Origin: Candidatus Aerophobota bacterium
GTDB lineage: Bacteria > Aerophobota > Aerophobia > Aerophobales > JAGGXI01
NCBI GenBank assembly: GCA_021163155.1
Contig: JAGGXI010000038.1
Span: forward strand, 1-64,000
DNA: 64,000 nt
Direction: 5' to 3'
Each line of letters opens with the position of its first letter. Position 1 is the first letter of the stretch. Position numbers and translations under genes: made by a program. This document shows positions 8,660-17,515 of the stretch, piece by piece. The notes below the pieces were generated by a model, which searched no databases, was not told the DNA's origin, and saw nothing but the letters and a program-made list of their open reading frames with translations.

Positions 8660-9800
8660 AAGAATTCTTTCCGGCACTCATCTCTTTCAGGGTGATGAAG
8701 CCTGTGTTGAAGGAGCCATAGCTGCCGGCTGCAATCTATTTGCCGGGTATCCAATTACTCCAGCTACTGAAATTTCTGAAAGACTATCCTGGAGATTATT
8801 TGACGTTGGAGGAATCTTTGTCCAGGGTGCAGATGAGCTTGATTCTTTAACTATTGTTATTGGCGCTGCTTGTGCTGGCTGGAAGTCTATGACCGCCACC
8901 TCAGGCAACGGAATATGCCTGATGCAGGAATGCATAGGTTACGCAGCTATAACTGAAACTCCCTGCATAATTGTAGATGTGCAAAGAGCAGGCCCAGGAA
9001 CAGGAGCAGCTACCAAAACTATGCAAGGGGATGTCTATCAGGTAAGGTACGGGAGTAACGCCGATTACTCTATAATAGCACTTGCTCCAGAATCTCCACA
9101 GGAGATGTTTGACCTCACTGTGGAAGCTTTTAATCTCTCAGAGACTTATAGAGTGCCTACTTTTATTCTTGCTGATGAGATAGTTGGCCATATGAGAGAG
9201 AAAGTGGTCATTCCAGAAAAGGTAAAAATCATCCAAAGAAAAAGAGCAAAATTCCCCCCACAGGAATTTCTTCCTTTTAAAGTAGAAAGTGATACCGATG
9301 TTCCCCCCATGCCCGCCTTTGGAGAAGGATATAGAATGCCAGTATCTGGCCTTACTCATACAGAAACAGGCTCCCCATCTACAGATTATGAAGTTCAGAA
9401 AAGAATGGTTTCCCGGTTGTGGAATAAAGTTGAAAAAAATGTAGAAAAGATAACCAAAATTGAGTCTGCATATCTGGAGGATGCACAAGTAATAGTTTTA
9501 GCTTATGGTTCTGTAGCAAGGTCTGCAAAGAGTGCTGTCCTTGAAGCAAGAAGACAGGGACTTAAAATAGGTTATCTTAGACTGATAACTATCTGGCCTT
9601 TTCCAGATAAAGTTATTGAAAATATTGCAAAAAGAAAGCCTAAGGCGATAATTTTTCCAGAAATGAATATGGGGAAAATGGTCAGAGAAGTAAAGAGAGT
9701 TGCTGGAGAGAGAACAAAGGTTATTTCTTTTCCTAAACCAGGGGTTGAACTTCATAAACCAAAAGAAATATATAATCTTATAAGGAGGGTAACCAATTGA
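8652..9800 (+). CDS. korA: 2-oxoacid:ferredoxin oxidoreductase, alpha subunit
   Basis: A 382-residue pyrimidine-binding-domain subunit of a KorA/VorA-type oxidoreductase. The start region GDEACVEGAIAAGCNLFAGYPITPATEI and the segment VDVQRAGPGTGAATKTMQGD are characteristic. With KorB, KorC and KorD it oxidatively decarboxylates a 2-oxoacid to acyl-CoA and CO2 while reducing ferredoxin. The neighbouring acyl-CoA synthetase could turn the acyl-CoA into ATP. 2-Oxoglutarate or branched-chain 2-oxoacids are both possible. Confidence 0.9.
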   Translation: MNKRILSGTHLFQGDEACVEGAIAAGCNLFAGYPITPATEISERLSWRLFDVGGIFVQGADELDSLTIVIGAACAGWKSMTATSGNGICLMQECIGYAAITETPCIIVDVQRAGPGTGAATKTMQGDVYQVRYGSNADYSIIALAPESPQEMFDLTVEAFNLSETYRVPTFILADEIVGHMREKVVIPEKVKIIQRKRAKFPPQEFLPFKVESDTDVPPMPAFGEGYRMPVSGLTHTETGSPSTDYEVQKRMVSRLWNKVEKNVEKITKIESAYLEDAQVIVLAYGSVARSAKSAVLEARRQGLKIGYLRLITIWPFPDKVIENIAKRKPKAIIFPEMNMGKMVREVKRVAGERTKVISFPKPGVELHKPKEIYNLIRRVTN

Positions 9801-10633
9801 AAAAACATCCAGCTTTAAAATATTTTAGATTTGATCGCCCAGGAAACCCTCATCTCTGGTGCCCAGGATGTGGAATACCTCAAATATGGTATTATACTAT
9901 TAAAGCTATAGAGGAATTAAAATTGGATATAGATAAAATTTTGTGGGTAGGGGGCAGCGGTTGCACGGGAAGAATGTGTACTTACTGGATAGGGGATTAT
10001 TTTCATACCCTTCACGGTAGACCATTAGGGTTTGCCACTGGTGTAAAATTGGCTAATCCTGAGCTTACAGTAATCTGTCATATGGGGGATGGTGAAGTCG
10101 CCGGTATTGGTGGAAACCATCTCATCCAAACAGCAAGACGAAATGTTGACCTGACAGCTATAGTAGTGAATAACTTTAACTATGGAATGACCGGTGGACA
10201 ATTCTCGCCCACTACTCCTCGAGGGGCTTTCACAATGACCTCTCAATTAGGACATATCGAGTATCCTTTTGATTTATGCAAGCTGGCCGCTACTTGCGGA
10301 GCTACCTACGTAGCCAGATGGACTACTTTTCACTCTAGAGCTTTAATTAACTCTATTAAAAAGGGTATCCAAAAAAAAGGACTCTCTTTTATAGAGGTTA
10401 TATCTCAATGTCCCACTCAATACGGAAGAAGAAATAAGATTGGGAATGGGATGCAAATGATGAAATGGTTTAAAAGGAGTTCAATAAGGAAAGAAAAAGC
10501 AGAAAAAACGCCTAAGGAAGAATTAAAGGACAAATTTATTGTTGGCGAATTTGTAGATATAGAAAAGGCTGAATTTGGTGCCTCCTTGAGAGGACTTATT
10601 AAAAAAAGGAGAAAAGAAAGTGTCAAGAATTGA
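9797..10633 (+). CDS. korB: 2-oxoacid:ferredoxin oxidoreductase, beta (TPP) subunit
   Basis: A 278-residue thiamine-diphosphate subunit. CPGCG (C22, C25) supplies cluster ligands, and GDGE at 97-100 through NNFNYGMTGGQ is the TPP/Mg site. The start is TTG at 9797, overlapping the korA stop (TTGA) and preceded by AAGGAGGG at 9782. Overlap with the genes on both sides marks one translational unit. Confidence 0.92.
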   Translation: MKKHPALKYFRFDRPGNPHLWCPGCGIPQIWYYTIKAIEELKLDIDKILWVGGSGCTGRMCTYWIGDYFHTLHGRPLGFATGVKLANPELTVICHMGDGEVAGIGGNHLIQTARRNVDLTAIVVNNFNYGMTGGQFSPTTPRGAFTMTSQLGHIEYPFDLCKLAATCGATYVARWTTFHSRALINSIKKGIQKKGLSFIEVISQCPTQYGRRNKIGNGMQMMKWFKRSSIRKEKAEKTPKEELKDKFIVGEFVDIEKAEFGASLRGLIKKRRKESVKN

Positions 10634-11156
10634 GGTAAGATTAACTGGGTTCGGCGGGCAAGGAGTAGTGCTTTCAGGAATCATTTTAGCCAGAGCGGCG
10701 ATGTATGATAAAAAGGAGATGGTCCAGACTCAATCTTATGGTCCCGAGGCAAGGGGCGGAGCTTGCCGATCTGAGGTGGTTATCTCTGAGGAAGCTATAC
10801 TTTATCCTTTAGTAGAAGAGGCTGATATTTTGGTAGCTATGTCTCAAGAAGCTCTGGATAAGCATATAGACAGTATAAAAAAAGGAGGAACTTTAATTAT
10901 AGATTCAGATACAATATCTCGAGTCCCTGAAAAAATTGGAATTAAAGTGAATAAAGTCCCAGCTACCAGTATAGCCTCAGAAAAATTAGGCAAGGGGATT
11001 GTCGCTAATATAGTAATGCTGGGAGCTCTTACCAATTTAGCAGATATAGTTAGCAAAGAAGCTATGGAAAAAGCAGTTAAAGAGAGCGTCCCACAAGGAA
11101 CAGAGGCGATTAATTTAAAGGCATTAGAAGAAGGTTATCTTTGTGCCCAAAAGTAA
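10620..11156 (+). CDS. korC: 2-oxoacid:ferredoxin oxidoreductase, gamma subunit
   Basis: A 178-residue gamma subunit beginning SRIEVRLTGFGGQGVVLSG, followed by QTQSYGPEARGGACRSEVVIS, both hallmarks of the family. It starts with GTG inside the end of korB. The 147-base gap to the next gene holds a short repeat-like stretch that includes a doubled GGATTAAA. Confidence 0.9.
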   Translation: MSRIEVRLTGFGGQGVVLSGIILARAAMYDKKEMVQTQSYGPEARGGACRSEVVISEEAILYPLVEEADILVAMSQEALDKHIDSIKKGGTLIIDSDTISRVPEKIGIKVNKVPATSIASEKLGKGIVANIVMLGALTNLADIVSKEAMEKAVKESVPQGTEAINLKALEEGYLCAQK

Positions 11157-11303
11157 GGAGGGGAAGAAGGATTAAAGGATTAAAGGGGCAGAGGGAAAAA
11201 CAAAACAGTGAGAAGTAAATTGGTAGCCGCAAGGCTCAGAGCCTGCGAAGAGGTGATATGTGAGAGGGGAAAACAAGAAAACATTAAAAAACAAGGAGAG
11301 GAA

Positions 11304-12509
11304 ATGAGATTATACGAATTTGAAGCTAAGAATATTTTTGCCTCTTATGGAATCCCTCTTCCTCAAGGAAAAATTATTACTACACCAAAAGAGGCAAAAA
11401 AAGTAGCTGAAGAAATCGGTAAGGAGGTAGCTCTTAAGGCTCAGGTGTTGGTTACAGGAAGAGGAAAATTGGGGGGAGTGAAATTTGCCTCCATCCCTGA
11501 AAAGGCCGAAAGTACTGCTTCTAAAATGCTTAAGGCCAGGATAAAGGGTTACTCTGTAGAACAAATACTAATTGAGGAAAAATTAGTAATAGAGCAAGAA
11601 TTATATTTAGGGGCTACTTATGATGAAGTAGCAAAAAAAAGGATAATGATTTGTAGCAGTATGGGCGGTATGGATATAAATGAGGTCTCCCAAAAGCATC
11701 CAGAAAAAATATTCAAAGTGTTGATTGACCCTTTTATAGGGTTTCAACCTTATCAGGCTAAGGAGCTATCATATACATTAGGATTACCTCCCAAGATGTC
11801 TAAAACTATTCAATCAATAATACTTAATGTATGGGAAATATTTATAAAATTTGATGCTACTCTCACCGAGATAAATCCTTTAGGATTAACAAAAGAAGGT
11901 AAGCTGATTATTTGTGATGCTCATATTGAAATAGAAGATGATGCTCTATTTAGACAAAAAAAGAGATTGGAAGGGTTTGGTATTAATGAAAGAGAAGATA
12001 AAGCTCGTCCTCCAACCGAGTTTGAGATAAAAGCTGCTGAAATTGACAGGGCGGATTATCGAGGAGTTGCCGGAAGAGTAACTGAGTTTGGTGGTAATCT
12101 TGGTTTATTAATTGGAGCGGGCGGAGGCAGCCTGACTACTTTTGATGCCGTGCTTAATCATGGAGGAAAACCTGCTAATTACTGCGAAGTGGGAGGAAAT
12201 GCTCCTGTAAGGAAAATATATAATTTAACTAAACTGATTTTAACCAAACAAAATGTAAAAGGACTGGCAGTAATCACTAATGTATATAGCAACTCAAGAG
12301 TGGATTTTATAGCCAGAGGGGTAATTAAAGCTATGGTAGAATTAGGGATAGACCCTAAAAGGTATCCCATTTTATTTAGGTCTGCTGGCGCCTTTGAAAA
12401 AGATGGCTATGCTATCCTTAGAAAGTACGGTGTAGAGTATTATGGCCGAGAGACTCCAATGGATGAAGCAGCAAGATTGGCGGTAGAGATGATGAAAAAG
12501 AGGGAGTAA
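11304..12509 (+). CDS. sucC: ADP-forming acyl-CoA synthetase beta subunit (SucC-like)
   Basis: An ATP-grasp plus CoA-ligase beta chain, 401 residues from the ATG at 11304. That start follows AAGGAGAGG and gives MRLYEFEAKNIFASYGIPLPQ, as in succinyl-CoA synthetase; an in-frame extension from 11208 runs through repeat sequence and is unlikely to be translated. The C-terminal region reads GGNAPVRKIYNLTKLIL instead of the usual VGGGA form, so it may use another acyl-CoA (malyl-, isobutyryl-). With the Kor subunits it would conserve acyl-CoA energy as ATP. Confidence 0.85.
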   Translation: MRLYEFEAKNIFASYGIPLPQGKIITTPKEAKKVAEEIGKEVALKAQVLVTGRGKLGGVKFASIPEKAESTASKMLKARIKGYSVEQILIEEKLVIEQELYLGATYDEVAKKRIMICSSMGGMDINEVSQKHPEKIFKVLIDPFIGFQPYQAKELSYTLGLPPKMSKTIQSIILNVWEIFIKFDATLTEINPLGLTKEGKLIICDAHIEIEDDALFRQKKRLEGFGINEREDKARPPTEFEIKAAEIDRADYRGVAGRVTEFGGNLGLLIGAGGGSLTTFDAVLNHGGKPANYCEVGGNAPVRKIYNLTKLILTKQNVKGLAVITNVYSNSRVDFIARGVIKAMVELGIDPKRYPILFRSAGAFEKDGYAILRKYGVEYYGRETPMDEAARLAVEMMKKRE

Positions 12510-12512
12510 AAA

Positions 12513-13418
12513 ATGGCTATATTAATTGATGAAAAAACTAAGGTGATAATTCAGGGTATTACGGGAAGGGAAGCGGTAACCTTTACCAGAGGAATGCTTG
12601 ATTATGGAACAAAAGTAGTTGCTGGAGTAACTCCAGACAAGGAAGGACAAAAAATATATGGTGTACCTGTATACAATTGTGTAAAAACTGCTTTGAAAAA
12701 TCATAAAGCGAATACTTCTATTGTCTCTGTTCCTCCCAGATTTGCCAAAGATGCTACCTTTGAGGCTATAGATGCTGGAATTAAATTAATAAATGTATTT
12801 ACAGAAAGGATCCCCCGAGCCGATGTTATAGAAATGATAGCTTTTGCTAAACAGAGAGAGGCAAGAATCGTTGGGCCTAACTCTCTGGGTATGATTTCTC
12901 CAGGAAAAATAAAATTGGGTTCTATAGGAGGACCTGTAGATGAATGTAATAAAGCTTTCACTCCCGGAAATGTGGCTGTTCTCTCTCGAAGTGGGGGAAT
13001 GCTTGTAGAAACCTGCAGTCAGCTCTCTTTAAATGGGATAGGCCAAAGTATTGCTATAAACATTGGCGGAGACCCCATAATAGGCTCTACCTTTTATGAA
13101 CTTCTTCCCTTATTAGAAAAAGACCTTCAAACAAAAGTAATAGTGCTTTTCTGCGAGCCGGGAACTGTTCAGGAAGAGATAACGGCTAAATTTGTTAAAG
13201 AAGCCTCTTACACAAAACCTATTGTAGTTTTTATTGCTGGAAGCTTTGTAGATAATATGCAAGGGATGAGATTTGGGCATGCAGCAGTAATTGTTCATGG
13301 AGAGATGGGTTCTACTAAAGTAAAAGCCCGTATAATGAGAGAAGCTGGAATAAGAGTTGTAGATTACCATTCACAAATTGTAACTGAAGTAAGAAAAATA
13401 TTAAAAGAGATTTCTTGA
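12513..13418 (+). CDS. sucD: ADP-forming acyl-CoA synthetase alpha subunit (SucD-like)
   Basis: A 301-residue alpha chain with an N-terminal CoA-binding Rossmann domain (IIQGITGREAVTFTRGML) and the phospho-histidine at H256 in MRFGHAAVIV. Most SucD proteins read GHAGAIIAG here, so the active-site loop is slightly unusual. It starts three bases after sucC. Reaction: acyl-CoA + ADP + phosphate to acid + CoA + ATP. Confidence 0.86.
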   Translation: MAILIDEKTKVIIQGITGREAVTFTRGMLDYGTKVVAGVTPDKEGQKIYGVPVYNCVKTALKNHKANTSIVSVPPRFAKDATFEAIDAGIKLINVFTERIPRADVIEMIAFAKQREARIVGPNSLGMISPGKIKLGSIGGPVDECNKAFTPGNVAVLSRSGGMLVETCSQLSLNGIGQSIAINIGGDPIIGSTFYELLPLLEKDLQTKVIVLFCEPGTVQEEITAKFVKEASYTKPIVVFIAGSFVDNMQGMRFGHAAVIVHGEMGSTKVKARIMREAGIRVVDYHSQIVTEVRKILKEIS

Positions 13419-13429
13419 GGGGGGTTATT

Positions 13430-13645
13430 ATGGGAATGTTTATCCAGATAAAAATTGATAAAGACAGATGTCAGGCTTCTTTAAATGATTGTAGAGAATG
13501 TATTAATATTTGCCCTGTAGATGTCTTTCAGTTTAAAGATGGACAGATAGTAACTATACCTTATAATGAAGATGAGTGCACTTTATGTTATATGTGTGAG
13601 AAAAAATGTCCTGATAAGGCAATAAAGGTTGTAAAACTCTATTAA
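13430..13645 (+). CDS. 4Fe-4S dicluster ferredoxin
   Basis: A 71-residue ferredoxin from the ATG at 13430, which follows GAGGGGG at 13417-13423; an in-frame TTG at 13415 lies inside that site and is rejected. Cysteines sit in DCRECINICP and CTLCYMCEKKCP. The first motif has an extra cysteine upstream (DRCQASLNDC) in place of a plain CxxC lead, so the first cluster may be modified. Last gene of the kor-suc operon and a probable electron carrier for it. Confidence 0.85.
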   Translation: MGMFIQIKIDKDRCQASLNDCRECINICPVDVFQFKDGQIVTIPYNEDECTLCYMCEKKCPDKAIKVVKLY

Positions 13646-13707
13646 TTTATAAACCTAAATTGGGCGATTTAAATTTTGTTCACTAAAATAATATCTGGAG
13701 GGAAAAT

Positions 13708-15093
13708 ATGAATAATCTTGATATGATTATTAAGTCAAAAAATGTATTTATAGATGGCAGATTAATAGATTGCAGTATAGGAATAAAAGAAGGGAAGATT
13801 GCATCGATAAGCAAAACAGAATTAGAAAAAGCTAAGATAATTATTGATGCAAAAGAGAAAATTGTATTACCAGGCACTATAGACCCGCATGTGCATATAA
13901 GAGCTCCTGGACATGAAGAAAGGGAGACATTTGAGACAGGTACAAAAGCAGCTGCAGCAGGTGGGGTTACCACATTAATTGAACATCCAATCTCTACCCC
14001 ACCACCACATTCTCCAGAACTGGTAAAAAGAAGGATGGAGATAGCAAAAAATCAAATTGTAGTTGATATTGCATTTTTTGGTGCTGCAGGCATAGAATAT
14101 TTAGATGATATTATTCCTTGCTCGAAAACTGGTATTGTTGCATTTAAAACTTTCTTGCATGAGGCTCCCAAAGGAAGAGAAAAAGAATTCGAAGGACTTA
14201 CTGCACCCTTAGACGGGGACCTATACGAAGTTATGAAAAAAATAGCCAGAACAAATCTTTTAGCTGCCTTTCATGCAGAAAATAATAGCATAATAAAAAA
14301 TCAAATTAAGATTTTTAGAGATAAAGGGGAAACCTCTCCAATTTATCATGTTAAATCTCGACCACCAATTGCTGAAATAGAGGCAACTTCAAAAATTTTA
14401 TTATTTGCTGAAGAAACTGGTGCAAGGGTTCAAATATGTCACATCACCACACCAAGAGCTGTTGAATTAATAAATGATGCAAAAAGAAGGGGTATAGATG
14501 TAATAGCAGAAACATGCCCTCAATACTTACTACTTAATGAGGAATACCTTAACAAATATGGTGCATATGCCAAATGTAACCCACCGCTTAGAACTGAGGA
14601 AGAGCGAAAAGCTATGTGGAGACTGGTAAACGATGGAAGCATTGATACAATAGGTAGCGACCATGCTCCTTACACAAGGGAAGAAAAAGAGAGAGGCAAG
14701 GATAATATATTTAAGGCACCTTCAGGCTTACCTGGTATTGAACAGAGATTACCCCTACTTTTCACTAAAGTAAAAGAGGGAGAACTTGCTTTAGGAAGAA
14801 TGGTAGACCTTATTAGTAGAAACCCTGCAAAAATATTTGGTCTGTATCCAGGAAAAGGGACAATTACGATTGGCTCTGATGCAGATTTTGTAATTATTGA
14901 TCCAAATAAAAAGGAAATTATCTCAAGAGATAAAATGTTTACTAAAGTAAGAGATGTTGCAAAAGTATATGAAGGATGGGAGGTTTATGGAATACCTGAG
15001 ATTACCATAGTCCGAGGAAATGTAGTTTTTGATAATGGTGAAATAAAGGTTTCTCCAGGATATGGGAAAATTATAAAACGACAACAGCATTGA
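13708..15093 (+). CDS. Cyclic amidohydrolase, hydantoinase/allantoinase type
   Basis: A 461-residue TIM-barrel hydrolase for cyclic amides (hydantoins, allantoin, dihydropyrimidines, dihydroorotate). The full dinuclear metal set is visible: H61 and H63 in DPHVHIRAPG, probable carboxylated K147 in VAFKTFL, H189 in FHAEN, H245 in CHITT and D318 in GSDHAPY. The GSDHAPY/REPG-like pattern is closest to allantoinase and dihydroorotase. CTGGAGGG precedes the ATG. Nearby creatininase-family and amidinohydrolase genes fit catabolism of ring ureides, but no other allantoin-pathway gene is seen. Confidence 0.85.
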   Translation: MNNLDMIIKSKNVFIDGRLIDCSIGIKEGKIASISKTELEKAKIIIDAKEKIVLPGTIDPHVHIRAPGHEERETFETGTKAAAAGGVTTLIEHPISTPPPHSPELVKRRMEIAKNQIVVDIAFFGAAGIEYLDDIIPCSKTGIVAFKTFLHEAPKGREKEFEGLTAPLDGDLYEVMKKIARTNLLAAFHAENNSIIKNQIKIFRDKGETSPIYHVKSRPPIAEIEATSKILLFAEETGARVQICHITTPRAVELINDAKRRGIDVIAETCPQYLLLNEEYLNKYGAYAKCNPPLRTEEERKAMWRLVNDGSIDTIGSDHAPYTREEKERGKDNIFKAPSGLPGIEQRLPLLFTKVKEGELALGRMVDLISRNPAKIFGLYPGKGTITIGSDADFVIIDPNKKEIISRDKMFTKVRDVAKVYEGWEVYGIPEITIVRGNVVFDNGEIKVSPGYGKIIKRQQH

Positions 15094-15100
15094 GGATAAG

Positions 15101-15133
15101 GATTAATCTCTCTTTTTAAGAACTTTCTGCGAT
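15101..15133 (+). repeat. Family D leader motif
   Basis: Contains TTAATCTCTCTTTTTAAGAA then CTTTCTG, resembling stretches at 28671-28711 and 34057-34111 that lie shortly before two other catabolic genes. Confidence 0.45.
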
Positions 15134-15162
15134 CACTTGATAGTACCAAAAAAGTATTAGTT

Positions 15163-15211
15163 TGCCAGGTTTATGGGTATCAAGGGATTTTCCCTGAAGG
15201 AGCCTTATAAG
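15163..15211 (+). repeat. Dispersed repeat with CCCTGAAGGAGCCTTATAAG
   Basis: Related copies are at 60348-60378 (same orientation) and 5083-5131 (inverted). It contains a GGGATTTTCCC mini-palindrome. Non-coding. Confidence 0.6.
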
Positions 15212-15410
15212 TTTGGGTAGATAAGTAGAGAGTGAATGAGTAGATGAGAAAAAGAGTAAATGCTAATGCATAAAGATGATGAGAAGGACTGTTCCTCTTA
15301 CCCATCAACCCATCATTCCATTCACCCATTTACTCCTAAACAGCGATGGAGAGGAAGAATCCCGAGATATTCTTGACAGCTAGCTTTTGGAGGAAAATCC
15401 TTTTATAAAA

Positions 15411-15436
15411 TAGGGAACGGTCGCGACCGTTCCCTA
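15411..15436. repeat. Long palindrome with GGTCGCGACC core, right copy
   Basis: A perfect palindrome with core GAACGGTCGCGACCGTTC inside TAGG/CCTA. It sits 7 bases before the 124-bp inverted repeat. The 15094-15767 gap otherwise holds repeats and A/G-rich sequence and no gene. Confidence 0.8.
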
Positions 15437-15443
15437 CCTCAAT

Positions 15444-15567
15444 AAATGTGGAATCTGTGATTTTGAAATTAATCTTTCTCTTCTTACATAGATCGTTATT
15501 AATGCAAATATTACGGATTTCAAGATATTCTAAAAATCTAACAAGATGAGTTTCCTACAAAAGTTGG
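15444..15567 (-). repeat. 124-bp inverted repeat, right copy
   Basis: Inverted partner of 4735-4858 with about three differences. A GTTGACA follows at its right edge and could contribute a -35 element to the downstream ABC operon. Confidence 0.85.
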
Positions 15568-15767
15568 TTGACAAAAAAAGGGAATAATATAAAGATAAGG
15601 TTTGATTTTGATAAGGAAAAGGCTAAAAATAAGACCAAAAGGAGGTGAGAGAATAAATATAGTTATTAGCTGGGGAGAGAGAGTTTCGGAAGAAAGAATA
15701 TATTAAATAACTAAATTTTTTAAAAATCTTTTAGGGAAAATAAATAATATCAAGGAGGCTGTGAAAG

Positions 15768-17348
15768 ATGGTAAATACGAGATGGAAATTGTTAGTTAAG
15801 AATATGACGATGCTGATATTAATAGTCTTTACAATGGCGCTTTTTATCGGAATCGGCAGTGCTAACGAAGTAAAACCAACTTATGGAGGTACGCTAAAGG
15901 TTGGTGTATATAGACCTATTCCTAGCTTAGCCTATTATAGATCCTATGATGTGTCGCAAAATCTGACAACTATGGCAATCTGGGATACTTTGCTTCAATA
16001 TGATGAAAACGGAAATCTATTACCTTGTCTTGCAGAGTCATGGGAAGTCCCAGATGCCAAAACAATTGTGCTTCATCTTAGAGAAGGAGTAAAATTTCAC
16101 GATGGAAACACAATGGATGCAGAAGACGTTGTTGCAAGTATCAAATTTGCTACTTCACCAGAGGCAAAATCTCCTATGGCCTGGATGTTTGATTCAATGG
16201 AGAGCATAAAGGCACTGGATAATTTAACAGTACAAATAAATCTTAAGACACCAAGTACTGTTGATATTTTATATGCCTTAGCTACAGGTGAAGGCGGTGT
16301 TACCAGCAAGGAGGCTATAAAGAAATACGGTGTTGGACTTGGGGAACATCCAATAGGTGCAGGGCCATTTAAATTAGAAAAGTGGGAAAGGGGAAGTCGC
16401 GCAGTATTGGTTAAATTCGATGACTATTGGCAAAAAGGGAAACCTTATCTGGATAAAATTATCTTCAACATTATACAGGAAGAGTTTACAAACCTTACAA
16501 GTCTCAAGAGTGGAGATATTAACATGGCGTATAGGATATCCTATAAGAATTTGAAATTACTTACAAATGTAGAAGATATTAACATCAATGCTTTTCCTAC
16601 CTATAACATTTACTATCTTGCTTTAAAAGACAATAAAGCTCCATTTAATGATGTGCGGGTTAGAAAAGCATTAAATTATGCTATTGATAGAAAAGCGTTA
16701 ACAGAAGCCGTTACCTTTGGCTACGCTGTCCCGGCAATAACAGGTATTCCACCAAACTTAGCAGGTTCATTAGCAGGAATTGAGCCTCTGTATCCTTATG
16801 ATCCAAAAAAAGCAAGGGAGCTTTTGAAGGAAGCAGGATATCCAAATGGTTTTTCATTTGAAGCGATAATTGGCGCTGTATCCCCTGATTTGGAGACAGG
16901 TTTAGTGCTTCAAAGGTATTTTAAGGCAATTGGCGTTGACCTTAAACTTGTTGCAGAAGAACCAAGTACTATGTGGAGCCATCTACAAGCAGGAGCTTAT
17001 AAGGATGCTGCTTTCAGTTTTTGGTATCCTGACTTCCCAGATGCCATGGGGACGCTTAGGCCTTTTTATTACTCAACAAATGCACCACCAGAAGGTTGCT
17101 GCAACTTTTCCTACTATGCCAATAAAGAGGTGGATAGATTATTAGATGAAGCAGCAAAAGAAACCGATAATGAGAGAAGAAGCAAGCTTTATATAGAAGT
17201 AAATAAGATACTTTACAATGATGCTGCAAAAGTATGGCTATACCACGTTCAGGAAGCATTACCTGCGTTAGCTAAAGTAAAAGGATTCAAGGCCGGTCCA
17301 ATGTTTGGCTTCCAACACCTTATGACAGATGTCTGGCTGGGGAAATAA
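15768..17348 (+). CDS. ABC transporter solute-binding protein, family 5 (peptide type)
   Basis: A 526-residue periplasmic receptor of the DppA/OppA class. An N-terminal signal peptide (hydrophobic core MLILIVFTMALFIGIGSA, cleavage near residue 33) lacks a lipobox cysteine, so the protein should be soluble in a periplasm. Family 5 features are the N-terminal YGGTLKVGVYRP and the region VRKALNYAIDRKAL. AAGGAGG precedes the ATG. Its permeases and ATPases follow from 18683, separated from it by an M42 peptidase gene. Ligands may be peptides or other small amides. Confidence 0.9.
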   Translation: MVNTRWKLLVKNMTMLILIVFTMALFIGIGSANEVKPTYGGTLKVGVYRPIPSLAYYRSYDVSQNLTTMAIWDTLLQYDENGNLLPCLAESWEVPDAKTIVLHLREGVKFHDGNTMDAEDVVASIKFATSPEAKSPMAWMFDSMESIKALDNLTVQINLKTPSTVDILYALATGEGGVTSKEAIKKYGVGLGEHPIGAGPFKLEKWERGSRAVLVKFDDYWQKGKPYLDKIIFNIIQEEFTNLTSLKSGDINMAYRISYKNLKLLTNVEDININAFPTYNIYYLALKDNKAPFNDVRVRKALNYAIDRKALTEAVTFGYAVPAITGIPPNLAGSLAGIEPLYPYDPKKARELLKEAGYPNGFSFEAIIGAVSPDLETGLVLQRYFKAIGVDLKLVAEEPSTMWSHLQAGAYKDAAFSFWYPDFPDAMGTLRPFYYSTNAPPEGCCNFSYYANKEVDRLLDEAAKETDNERRSKLYIEVNKILYNDAAKVWLYHVQEALPALAKVKGFKAGPMFGFQHLMTDVWLGK

Positions 17349-17515
17349 GGCTTTAGAAAAAATTTCGATTATAGTAATTATGAGTTAAAGGACAAGCTCA
17401 TAGGTTAATTGTTGGTTGGGGAGTATATGCTCTCTCTAACCAAACTTTTCTTTAAGTAATTAGTCAATGGATGGGATTAACTGATTAATCAGTGTGAGAA
17501 GGTAAGGAGGTTTTT

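Noticed and set aside
11208-11303. N-terminal extension of the SucC-like protein
   Set aside because: It is encoded by repeat-like sequence, whereas ATG 11304 has a strong ribosome-binding site and the family start.
13708-15093. A complete allantoin pathway
   Set aside because: The M20 genes are of hippurate-hydrolase type, and no ureidoglycolate or oxamate genes are seen.
15219-15300. Cluster of GAG and TAG triplets that might be a TRAP-binding site
   Set aside because: Spacing is irregular (0 to 5 bases), the stretch is low-complexity repeat sequence, and the nearest gene is a peptide receptor 470 bases away.
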